From Fimenecus sp045532175 (GTDB lineage Bacteria > Bacillota > Clostridia > Oscillospirales > Acutalibacteraceae): a DNA stretch of 18,364 bases. The stretch is from NCBI GenBank assembly GCA_045532175.1, contig JAZSFK010000012.1:1-18364 (forward strand), written 5' to 3'. A program made the translations under genes and the position numbers. The notes beneath the pieces are model-generated. The model did no database searches, was not told where the DNA came from, and saw only the letters and a list, made by a program, of their open reading frames with translations. This document shows, one piece after another, positions 6,537 to 13,304 of this stretch (within the stretch, counting starts at the first letter, position 1; every line of letters starts with the position of its first letter).

Positions 6537-6621
6537 TGGTGCGGGTAGCAGGGGTCGAACCTGTACACCTCTCGGCACAAGATCCTAAATCTTGCGTGTC
6601 TGCCAATTCCACCATACCCGC
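6537..6621 (-). tRNA. tRNA-Leu (anticodon TAG), CCA encoded
   Basis: Read on the minus strand, GCGGGTA at 6621-6615 pairs with TACCCGC at 6547-6541, followed by discriminator A and CCA (6539-6537). The anticodon arm CAAGA-TTTAGGA-TCTTG gives anticodon TAG for leucine codon CUA, and a long variable arm marks the class II type. The T-arm ACAGG-TTCGACC-CCTGC has four pairs and an A-C mismatch at its outer end, which is slightly unusual. It has its own promoter and terminator. Confidence 0.95.
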
Positions 6622-6634
6622 AAATATCTTTTGT

Positions 6635-6663
6635 ATTATATCAAAGATTTTTTTAAAATTCAA
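6635..6663 (-). promoter_or_regulatory. Sigma-A promoter for tRNA-Leu
   Basis: On the minus strand TTGAAT (6663-6658) and TATAAT (6640-6635) are 17 bp apart, putting the start a few bases before the mature tRNA. Its hexamers and spacing are the same as those of the capA-like promoter. Confidence 0.8.
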
Positions 6664-6692
6664 TAGACAAATGGTTAATAATGTTATAAAAT
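6664..6692 (+). promoter_or_regulatory. Putative promoter for the GH2-WYL operon
   Basis: TAGACA (6664-6669) and TAAAAT (6687-6692) are 17 bp apart, and the -10 box lies in GTTATAAAATAT, a string also found at the proposed pgk promoter. It overlaps the -35 region of the divergent tRNA-Leu promoter by a base or two at most. The -35 box is weak. Confidence 0.4.
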
Positions 6693-6744
6693 ATATTTGA
6701 TTATTATGCCTTATTAGGCTCATTTTAGTTGGAGGTAAAAAATT

Positions 6745-8493
6745 ATGGGATTTATGAAAACTCGTTGGACAGATTCGGTTGACAGAAATAATCCGTTGCC
6801 TGAATATCCTCGTCCACAAATGGAACGTGAAAACTGGATGTCAATGAATGGCGTTTATGATTATGCTATTGTTGATTCATCAGTTGAATGGGTTGACAAT
6901 TTCCAGGGCGAAATTGTTGTTCCTTTTGCTGTTGAAACTATGCTATCAGGTGTTGAGAAACCATTAAAACCTGATGAGAAACTTTGGTATAAAAAGATAT
7001 TTACAATTCCTGAAACTATGAAGGGTAAGAATATTCTTCTTAATTTTGCTGCTGTTGACTGGGAATGCAAAGTATATGTTAATAAAGAGCTTGCAGGTAC
7101 TCACAGAGGTGGTTATGCAACTTTCTCAATTGATATTACAAGATTACTTAAAGATGGTGAAAATGAACTTGTTGTAAGTGTTTTTGACCCAACTGAAAGC
7201 GGTTGGCAGCAGAGAGGTAAACAAGTTAATGATACACACGGTTTCTGGTATGTTGCTACATCAGGTATCTGGCAGAGTGTTTGGCTTGAAGCAGTTGAAC
7301 CTTGTCACATTCTCAAACTTAAGATGACACCTGATATTGACAATAAATCTCTTGCATTCAAGACATTTGCAAACGACGATAATTGTCAGGTTAAAGTTAC
7401 TGTATTTGATGGCGAAACAGTTGTATCTGAAAATATGCTTTCAATGGATGACGTGATTAAGTTCGACGAATTAAAACTCTGGTCACCGGAAGAACCATTC
7501 CTTTATGACCTTAAGGTTGAACTTATTAAGGATGGCAAGGTTGTTGATACCATAAAGAGTTATGTTGGTATGCGTAAATACTCTGTTGGTAAGGATGAAA
7601 AAGGATACCCACGTTTTTATCTTAATAATGAGCCATATTTCCAGAGAGGCCTTCTTGACCAGGGTTATTGGTCTGATGGCGGTATGACTCCTGCAACTGA
7701 CGAAGCAATGATATATGATATTGCTACAATGAAACGACTTGGTTTCAATATGCTTCGTAAACACATCAAAGTTGAACTTGACCGTTGGTACTATCACTGT
7801 GACCGTCTTGGTATGCTTGTATGGCAGGATATGGTTAGTGGTGGCGAATATATCGGTCAACTACTCGCAGGTGTTTTGCCACTTGTTGCAATTCATGTTA
7901 AGGATGATAAATACAAGGCATTCAAGCGTGGCGAACAGTTGTGGCGTGATGAGTTTGAACGTGAACTCAATGAGATGCTTAATCAGCTTTATAACCACAC
8001 ATGTATTTCATGTTGGGTACCATTTAACGAAGGTTGGGGACAGTTTGATTCTGTAAGAATTTCAAATGACATCAAGAAGTTTGACCCAACACGTATTGTT
8101 GACCATGCAAGTGGTTGGCATGACCAAGGTGCAGGCGACCTTAACAGTATGCATAGATATATTGCACCAATCAATCCTCGTAGAAATGACGGTCGTGTTT
8201 TTGCTATAACAGAATTTGGTGGTTATAGCCATATTGACAGAGGACACACTTGGGATGAATCAAAGAGCTTTGGTTATATGATGTTCCCAACAAAGAAAAG
8301 CTTATCTAAAGCTTATAAACTCCTTCATGAGACACAGGTTATTCCACTTGTAAAATTAGGTCTTTCAGCAACAGTTTACACTCAGGTAAGTGACGTCGAA
8401 AATGAAGTTAATGGTATATTAACTTATGACCGTGAAAATATTAAAATTGACGAGAATGTCATTATCGAAGTTAATAAGAAACTCACTTTATAA
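6745..8493 (+). CDS. Glycoside hydrolase family 2 enzyme (beta-galactosidase/beta-glucuronidase-like), intracellular
   Basis: The 582-residue protein has the GH2 order: an N-terminal jelly-roll sugar-binding domain (about 30-190, with FAAVDWECKVYVN and GGYATFSIDIT), an immunoglobulin-like domain (about 190-270), then a TIM barrel. The acid/base glutamate is Glu429 in PFNEGWGQFD and the nucleophile is Glu490 in ITEFGGYS, so both catalytic residues are intact. GH2 enzymes remove beta-linked galactose, glucuronate, mannose or related sugars with retention; which sugar applies here is not decided. There is no signal peptide, so it acts on small oligosaccharides or glycosides already imported. The chain is compact and lacks the long C-terminal domains of LacZ. 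GGAGGT at 6731-6736 sets the ATG at 6745. The WYL regulator gene follows after 5 bp, suggesting joint expression. Confidence 0.92.
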   Translation: MGFMKTRWTDSVDRNNPLPEYPRPQMERENWMSMNGVYDYAIVDSSVEWVDNFQGEIVVPFAVETMLSGVEKPLKPDEKLWYKKIFTIPETMKGKNILLNFAAVDWECKVYVNKELAGTHRGGYATFSIDITRLLKDGENELVVSVFDPTESGWQQRGKQVNDTHGFWYVATSGIWQSVWLEAVEPCHILKLKMTPDIDNKSLAFKTFANDDNCQVKVTVFDGETVVSENMLSMDDVIKFDELKLWSPEEPFLYDLKVELIKDGKVVDTIKSYVGMRKYSVGKDEKGYPRFYLNNEPYFQRGLLDQGYWSDGGMTPATDEAMIYDIATMKRLGFNMLRKHIKVELDRWYYHCDRLGMLVWQDMVSGGEYIGQLLAGVLPLVAIHVKDDKYKAFKRGEQLWRDEFERELNEMLNQLYNHTCISCWVPFNEGWGQFDSVRISNDIKKFDPTRIVDHASGWHDQGAGDLNSMHRYIAPINPRRNDGRVFAITEFGGYSHIDRGHTWDESKSFGYMMFPTKKSLSKAYKLLHETQVIPLVKLGLSATVYTQVSDVENEVNGILTYDRENIKIDENVIIEVNKKLTL

Positions 8494-8498
8494 TCGCT

Positions 8499-9500
8499 AT
8501 GAAGAATCCATCAGTACAAAAATTAAGGCTTTTGTATATAATTGATATTCTTTCACGTAAATCTGACGAAGAACATCCTTTATCAGCAACGGATATTATG
8601 GATTTTCTTCGTGAAGATTACGGAATTGAGTGTGAAAGAAAAACTGTTTATGACTGCATTGAAAATTTGAATGAGTATGGTTATGAAATAATTAAGTCAC
8701 AATCTCCACGCGGATATTTTATGACACCATATTATTTTGAGCCTGCAGAACTTCGTTTGATGATTGATGCAGTACAATCAGCAGATTTTATTTCTGCAAA
8801 AAAGACAAAAGCTCTTATTAAAAAATTCTCAGCTTTTGCAAGTGAATATCAATACAAAAGGATTGAAAAACAGGTTTACATTGATAATAGAAATAAATGT
8901 GCCAATGAAAATCTTTTTATTGTGATTGATATTATAAGTTCAGCAATTTTATCTAAGAAACAAATAGAGGTCGTTTACAGAAGACGAAAAATTGTTGATG
9001 GTAAAAATGCAAAATACGAAGAAAAAACAATGGTGATAAATCCGTATGCTCTCATTTGGGCGGATGACCATTATTACTTGGTTGGCAATTACAGTAAATA
9101 TGATAATCTTATTCATCTTCGTATTGATAGATTGAAGAATGTCAAAGTATTGGATACTTATGCACGACATTTTTCTGAGGTATCATCATATCAAACATAT
9201 TTTGACATTGCGGATTACAGCAACAAACATTTGTCAATGTTTTCGGGGGATATTAAACCTGTTGAAATGATTTGCAATAACTCAATGATAGAAGACTTCA
9301 TTGACCAATTCGGTGAAAAGGTGAATATGCGTCATTTTGACGATGATAATTTCATCGCAAAGGTCGATGTCGCTGTTACAGATGGCCTTGTTGCTTGGAT
9401 AATGCAATATGGTGATAAAATTAAGGTTAGGTCACCAAAAGAGTTAAAAAATATGATTATAGACAAAACAAATTCAATTTTGGCACTCTATAATGGGTAA
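8499..9500 (+). CDS. WYL-domain transcriptional regulator with N-terminal helix-turn-helix
   Basis: The 333-residue protein has an N-terminal winged helix (about 1-70, with LRLLYIIDILSRKSDEEHPL and a recognition-helix region ECERKTVYDCIENLNEYGYEI). A middle and C-terminal WYL region follows, with NPYALIWADDHYYLVGNY at about 180-197. WYL proteins sense ligands or nucleic acids and act as repressors or activators; the ligand is not known. The ATG lies 5 bp after the GH2 stop. No ribosome binding site is visible before it, so translation is probably coupled to the GH2 gene. The tight linkage suggests control of that operon, or of the glycolytic operon that follows, but no binding site was identified. 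The family call is firm and the target is inference. Confidence 0.87.
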   Translation: MKNPSVQKLRLLYIIDILSRKSDEEHPLSATDIMDFLREDYGIECERKTVYDCIENLNEYGYEIIKSQSPRGYFMTPYYFEPAELRLMIDAVQSADFISAKKTKALIKKFSAFASEYQYKRIEKQVYIDNRNKCANENLFIVIDIISSAILSKKQIEVVYRRRKIVDGKNAKYEEKTMVINPYALIWADDHYYLVGNYSKYDNLIHLRIDRLKNVKVLDTYARHFSEVSSYQTYFDIADYSNKHLSMFSGDIKPVEMICNNSMIEDFIDQFGEKVNMRHFDDDNFIAKVDVAVTDGLVAWIMQYGDKIKVRSPKELKNMIIDKTNSILALYNG

Positions 9501-9534
9501 AGTGATAAATTTTTAACAAATATATTCTTAACTC

Positions 9535-9563
9535 TTGAAAAATCTATAATATTGTTATAAAAT
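9535..9563 (+). promoter_or_regulatory. Putative promoter for the pgk-tpiA-gpmI operon
   Basis: TTGAAA (9535-9540) and TAAAAT (9558-9563) are 17 bp apart. An additional TATAAT at 9545-9550 has no matching -35 at the right distance. No terminator separates this site from the WYL gene, so some readthrough from upstream is possible. Confidence 0.5.
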
Positions 9564-9611
9564 ATTTGGTGGTAAAAATACAAATTATATCTTTGAAAGG
9601 ATGTTATTTAA

Positions 9612-10805
9612 ATGAGCAGTGCATTAAACAAAAAAACTGTTGAAGATTTACAGGTAGCTGGCAAGAGAGTTCTTGTTCGCTGCGATTTCAACGTTAAAAT
9701 GGAAAACGGTGTAATTACAAGCGACAAGAGAATTGTTGCTTCATTGCCAACAATCAAATATCTTATTGAAAACGGTGCAAAAGTTATTCTTTGCTCACAC
9801 CTTGGTCGTCCAAAGGGTGAAGTTGTTCCTGAATTTTCACTTGCTCCTGTTGCTGCAAGACTTTCTGAACTTCTTGGTCAGGAAGTAAAAATGGCAAAGG
9901 ATGTTGTTGGCGAAAGTGCACAGGCACTTGCACGTGACCTTAAAGATGGTGAGGTTCTTCTTCTTGAAAACGTTCGTTATGAAAAAGGCGAAACAAAGAA
10001 CGACCCTGAACTCAGCAAGAAGTTTGCTGACCTTGCAGAGCTTTATGTAAACGATGCTTTCGGTTCAGCTCACAGAGCTCACTCATCAACTGCCGGTGTT
10101 GCAGAGCATCTTCCTGCAGCTTGTGGTTACCTCATTCAGAAGGAAATTGAATTTATTGGCGGTGCTCTTGAAAATCCAAAGAGACCTCTTGTTGCTATCC
10201 TTGGTGGTGCAAAGGTTTCTGACAAGATTGGCGTTATAACAAACCTTATTGACAAGTGTGATACACTCATCATTGGTGGCGGTATGGCTTACACATTTAT
10301 GAAGTCACTTGGTCACAATATTGGTACATCACTCCTTGAAGCAGATAAAATTGAACTTGCTGCTGAAATGATGAAGAAAGCAGAAGAAAAAGGTGTTAAA
10401 TTCCTTATTCCTGTTGATAACAAGGTTGGTAAGGAATATGCTCCTGATACAGAAGCTATGGTAGTAAATTCTGACGATATTCCTGATGGCTGGATGGGTC
10501 TTGACATCGGTCCAAAGACACAGGAAATCTTCGCAGATGCTGTTAAAGATGCAGGTACTGTAATTTGGAACGGTCCTATGGGCGTTTCTGAATGGGAAAA
10601 CTTTGCATCAGGTACAATTGCGGTTGCCACAGCTATCGCAAATAGTGATGCAATATCAATTATCGGTGGTGGCGACTCTGCTGCTGCTATTCAGAAGCTT
10701 GGTTTTGCAGATAAGATGTCACACATCTCAACAGGCGGCGGTGCATCTCTTGAATATCTTGAAGGTAAAGTTCTTCCCGGTATTGCTGCACTTAACGAAA
10801 AATAA
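9612..10805 (+). CDS. pgk: Phosphoglycerate kinase
   Basis: The 397-residue protein makes ATP from 1,3-bisphosphoglycerate and ADP in glycolysis. It has full PGK length and all landmark motifs. RVLVRCDFNV near residue 19 (Asp25, Asn27) and SHLGRPKG (His63, Arg66) bind the substrate. LLLENVRYEKGE and YVNDAFGSAHRAHSS follow in the N-terminal domain. The C-terminal nucleotide domain shows GGAKVSDKIG near 197, WNGPMGVSEW, IGGGDSAAAI near 351 and STGGGASLEYLEG near the end. GAAAGGA (9595-9601) gives a ribosome binding site about 10 bases before the ATG. It is the first gene of a three-gene glycolytic operon. gapA, the usual upstream partner in Firmicutes, is not here; a WYL regulator gene precedes instead. 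Confidence 0.98.
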   Translation: MSSALNKKTVEDLQVAGKRVLVRCDFNVKMENGVITSDKRIVASLPTIKYLIENGAKVILCSHLGRPKGEVVPEFSLAPVAARLSELLGQEVKMAKDVVGESAQALARDLKDGEVLLLENVRYEKGETKNDPELSKKFADLAELYVNDAFGSAHRAHSSTAGVAEHLPAACGYLIQKEIEFIGGALENPKRPLVAILGGAKVSDKIGVITNLIDKCDTLIIGGGMAYTFMKSLGHNIGTSLLEADKIELAAEMMKKAEEKGVKFLIPVDNKVGKEYAPDTEAMVVNSDDIPDGWMGLDIGPKTQEIFADAVKDAGTVIWNGPMGVSEWENFASGTIAVATAIANSDAISIIGGGDSAAAIQKLGFADKMSHISTGGGASLEYLEGKVLPGIAALNEK

Positions 10806-10819
10806 TTTTTAATATTTAT

Positions 10820-10840
10820 GGGAGGGCTATATGTCCTCCC
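10820..10840 (+). other. Intergenic hairpin between pgk and tpiA
   Basis: GGGAGGGC (10820-10827) pairs with GTCCTCCC (10833-10840), with one G-T pair and a 5-base loop. It is followed by AAAATTTGCG rather than a T-run, so it is not a normal terminator. A role in processing or stabilising the operon mRNA, or in setting the pgk to tpiA ratio, is inference. Confidence 0.55.
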
Positions 10841-10866
10841 AAAATTTGCGATAAGGAGAAAACATA

Positions 10867-11634
10867 ATGAAAAAGGATTTACGTAAAGCAGTTATTGCAG
10901 GTAACTGGAAAATGAATAAAACTCCTGCAGAAGCAAAGGCTCTTATTGAAGAGATGAAACCACTTGTTGCCGGTGCAGATTGTGAAGTTGTTCTTTGTGT
11001 ACCGTTTATCGATATTCCTGCTGCAATTGAAGCTGCTGCCGGTTCAAATATCAAAATTGGTGCTGAAAATGTACATTTCAAATCATCAGGAGCTTATACA
11101 GGTGAAATTTCTGCAGAAATGCTCGTTGAAGCAGGTGTAGAATATGTTGTAGTTGGCCATAGTGAAAGAAGACAGTACTTTGGTGAAACAGACCAGACTG
11201 TAAATCTTCGTTCACTTGCTGCTCTTAACGCAGGTCTTAAACCAATCATCTGCGTTGGTGAAACTCTCGAACAGAGAACACTTGGTTATACAGAAACTCT
11301 TCTTAAGTATCAGACAAAGATGGCTCTTACAAATGTTACAAAAGAACAACTTAAGAATGTTATTATTGCTTATGAACCTGTTTGGGCTATTGGTACAGGT
11401 GTTACTGCTACTGCTGACCAGGCTGACGAAGGTAACGGATATGTTCGTGAAGCTATTGCAGAAGTATATGGCGGCGATGTTGCTGCAACAGTTACAATTC
11501 AGTACGGCGGTTCAATGAATGCTGCTAATGCTGATGAACTTGTAGCAAAACACAATGTTGATGGTGGCCTTATCGGTGGCGCATCCCTCAAAGCAGCAGA
11601 CTTTGCAAAAATTGTTGCTGCTGCATCAAAATAA
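10867..11634 (+). CDS. tpiA: Triosephosphate isomerase
   Basis: The 255-residue TIM barrel interconverts dihydroxyacetone phosphate and glyceraldehyde 3-phosphate. Catalytic Lys15 lies in AGNWKMNK, His98 in VVGHSERRQYFGE, and the base Glu170 in AYEPVWAIGTG. The phosphate-binding loops QYGGSMNAAN and DGGLIGGASL are intact near the C-terminus. Length is normal. AAGGAG (10853-10858) precedes the ATG at good spacing. The gene lies 61 bp after pgk, with only the short hairpin between, and 14 bp before gpmI. Confidence 0.98.
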   Translation: MKKDLRKAVIAGNWKMNKTPAEAKALIEEMKPLVAGADCEVVLCVPFIDIPAAIEAAAGSNIKIGAENVHFKSSGAYTGEISAEMLVEAGVEYVVVGHSERRQYFGETDQTVNLRSLAALNAGLKPIICVGETLEQRTLGYTETLLKYQTKMALTNVTKEQLKNVIIAYEPVWAIGTGVTATADQADEGNGYVREAIAEVYGGDVAATVTIQYGGSMNAANADELVAKHNVDGGLIGGASLKAADFAKIVAAASK

Positions 11635-11648
11635 TAAAGGTGAATTAA

Positions 11649-13184
11649 ATGAAAAAACCTGTAGTTTTATGTATTATGGATGGTTTTGGATATAACCCAA
11701 GTGATTACGGTAATGCAATCACAGCGGCAAATACTCCAAGACTTGACGAAATTTTTAAGAATAATCCAATGACCTACATCGGTGCATCAGGTATGGACGT
11801 TGGTCTTCCCGATGGCCAGATGGGCAACTCTGAAGTAGGTCATACAAATATCGGCGCAGGTAGAGTTGTATATCAAGAACTCACAAGAATCACAAAGTCA
11901 ATTATGGACGGTGATTTCTTCGAGAATGATGTATTTATGGGTGCCATTGAGAATTGTAAAAAGAACAATTCTGCACTTCATCTCATAGGTCTTCTTTCCG
12001 ATGGTGGTGTTCATAGCCATAACACTCATTTGTATGCTCTTGTAGAACTTGCAAAGAAAAATGGTCTTGACAAAGTATATGTTCACGCATTGCTTGACGG
12101 CCGTGATGTTCCACCAAGCTCTGGTGTTGATTTTATTAAAGAACTCGAAGACAAACTCGCAGAAATCGGTGTAGGTAAGATTGCTACTGTTATGGGTAGA
12201 TTCTATGCTATGGACCGTGACAATATGTGGGACAGAGTTGGTATGGCTTATAATGCAATGGTTAACCGTGAAGGTATTGCAACTGATTCTGCTCTTGATG
12301 CAGTTAAAAAGTCATACGAAACAATTGATGAAGACGGTAAATACCTTACAGACGAATTTGTTATGCCAACAGTTGTAAATGGTGCAGATGCAATTTCAGA
12401 GAATGACTCTGTAATTTTCTTTAACTTCCGTCCTGACCGTGCAAGAGAAATCACAAGAACATTTGTTGACCCTGATTTTACAGGCTTTGAAAGAAAAGCA
12501 TTTTTCCCACTTTATTATGTCTGTATGACTCAGTATGATGCTGAAATGCCTAACGTTAATGTTGCATATAAGCCTCAGACACTTACAAACACAATGGGTG
12601 AGTACCTTTCAAAACTTGGTAAAACACAGCTTCGTATTGCTGAAACACAGAAGTATGCACACGTAACATTCTTCTATAACGGTGGCGAAGAAAAGGTTTA
12701 CCCGGGTGAGGACAGAGTTCTTATTGACTCTCCAAAGATTTCAACATTTGACTTGAAACCTGAAATGAGTGCTTACGAAGTTTGTGATGCCGCTTGTGAA
12801 CAGATTGTAAGCGGTAAATATGATGTTGTAATTCTCAACTATGCAAACTGCGATATGGTTGGACATACAGGTATTTTTGATGCTGCTGTTAAAGCTGTTG
12901 AAGCAGTTGACGAATGTGTCGGCAAGCTTGTTGATGCAACTATGAAGATGGATGGCGTAATTCTTATTACTGCTGACCACGGTAATGCTGACAAGATGTA
13001 TGAAGATGACGGTTCACCGTTTACAGCTCATACAACCAATCCGGTTCCTCTTGTAGTTGTTGGTAAAGAATGTGCTCTTAAGCAGGAGGGTGGCAGGCTT
13101 TGCGACCTTTCACCAACAATGCTTGATATTATGGGACTTGATATTCCAGCTGAAATGAGTGGCGTATCACTTATTGAGAAATAA
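11649..13184 (+). CDS. gpmI: 2,3-bisphosphoglycerate-independent phosphoglycerate mutase
   Basis: The 511-residue enzyme converts 3-phosphoglycerate to 2-phosphoglycerate using two metal ions and a phosphoserine intermediate. IMDGFGYNP supplies Asp11, and LPDGQMGNSEVGHTNIGAG holds nucleophile Ser61. HALLDGRDVPPSSG and GRFYAMDRD belong to the substrate-binding domain. NYANCDMVGHTG and ITADHGNADK (Asp443, His444) supply further metal ligands. The length fits the family, and the cofactor-independent type is typical of spore-formers and other Clostridia. AAAGGTG lies just before the ATG at 11649. It is the last gene of the pgk-tpiA-gpmI operon; a strong terminator follows and enolase is not in this window. 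Confidence 0.98.
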   Translation: MKKPVVLCIMDGFGYNPSDYGNAITAANTPRLDEIFKNNPMTYIGASGMDVGLPDGQMGNSEVGHTNIGAGRVVYQELTRITKSIMDGDFFENDVFMGAIENCKKNNSALHLIGLLSDGGVHSHNTHLYALVELAKKNGLDKVYVHALLDGRDVPPSSGVDFIKELEDKLAEIGVGKIATVMGRFYAMDRDNMWDRVGMAYNAMVNREGIATDSALDAVKKSYETIDEDGKYLTDEFVMPTVVNGADAISENDSVIFFNFRPDRAREITRTFVDPDFTGFERKAFFPLYYVCMTQYDAEMPNVNVAYKPQTLTNTMGEYLSKLGKTQLRIAETQKYAHVTFFYNGGEEKVYPGEDRVLIDSPKISTFDLKPEMSAYEVCDAACEQIVSGKYDVVILNYANCDMVGHTGIFDAAVKAVEAVDECVGKLVDATMKMDGVILITADHGNADKMYEDDGSPFTAHTTNPVPLVVVGKECALKQEGGRLCDLSPTMLDIMGLDIPAEMSGVSLIEK

Positions 13185-13198
13185 AATACTTGTAATTA

Positions 13199-13226
13199 TA
13201 GCGGAGTGAAAACTCCGCTATTTTTT
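13199..13226 (+). terminator. Intrinsic terminator of the glycolytic operon
   Basis: TAGCGGAGT (13199-13207) and ACTCCGCTA (13212-13220) form a perfect 9-bp stem around a GAAA tetraloop, followed by six T residues. Confidence 0.95.
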
Positions 13227-13247
13227 ATAATAATTTTAATATTTATG

Positions 13248-13276
13248 TTGATTATATTTTTATAATATTGTATAAT
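13248..13276 (+). promoter_or_regulatory. Sigma-A promoter for uvrBA
   Basis: TTGATT (13248-13253) and TATAAT (13271-13276) are exactly 17 bp apart, giving a start near 13283, about 22 bp before the uvrB ATG. Confidence 0.78.
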
Positions 13277-13280
13277 AAAA

Positions 13281-13294
13281 AGAACAAATGTACG
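13281..13294 (+). promoter_or_regulatory. LexA/DinR-like SOS box at the uvrBA start site
   Basis: AGAACAAATGTACG fits the Gram-positive SOS box CGAAC-RNRY-GTTYG at all but two positions (first base, and A for T in the right arm). The near-palindrome GAAC-N4-GTAC begins 5 bp after the -10 box and covers the expected transcription start, where a repressor would block initiation. uvrB is a known SOS gene in Bacillus and other Firmicutes. Confidence 0.62.
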
Positions 13295-13304
13295 TGAGGT
13301 TGCT

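Noticed and set aside
10820..10850. Terminator between pgk and tpiA.
   Set aside because: The hairpin has no T-run after it and tpiA has no separate promoter that I can support.
11216..11518. Leucine-rich ORF in another frame of tpiA, and similar ORFs inside pgk, gpmI, uvrB and uvrA.
   Set aside because: They are shadows of strongly conserved genes, have biased low-complexity composition and no start signals.
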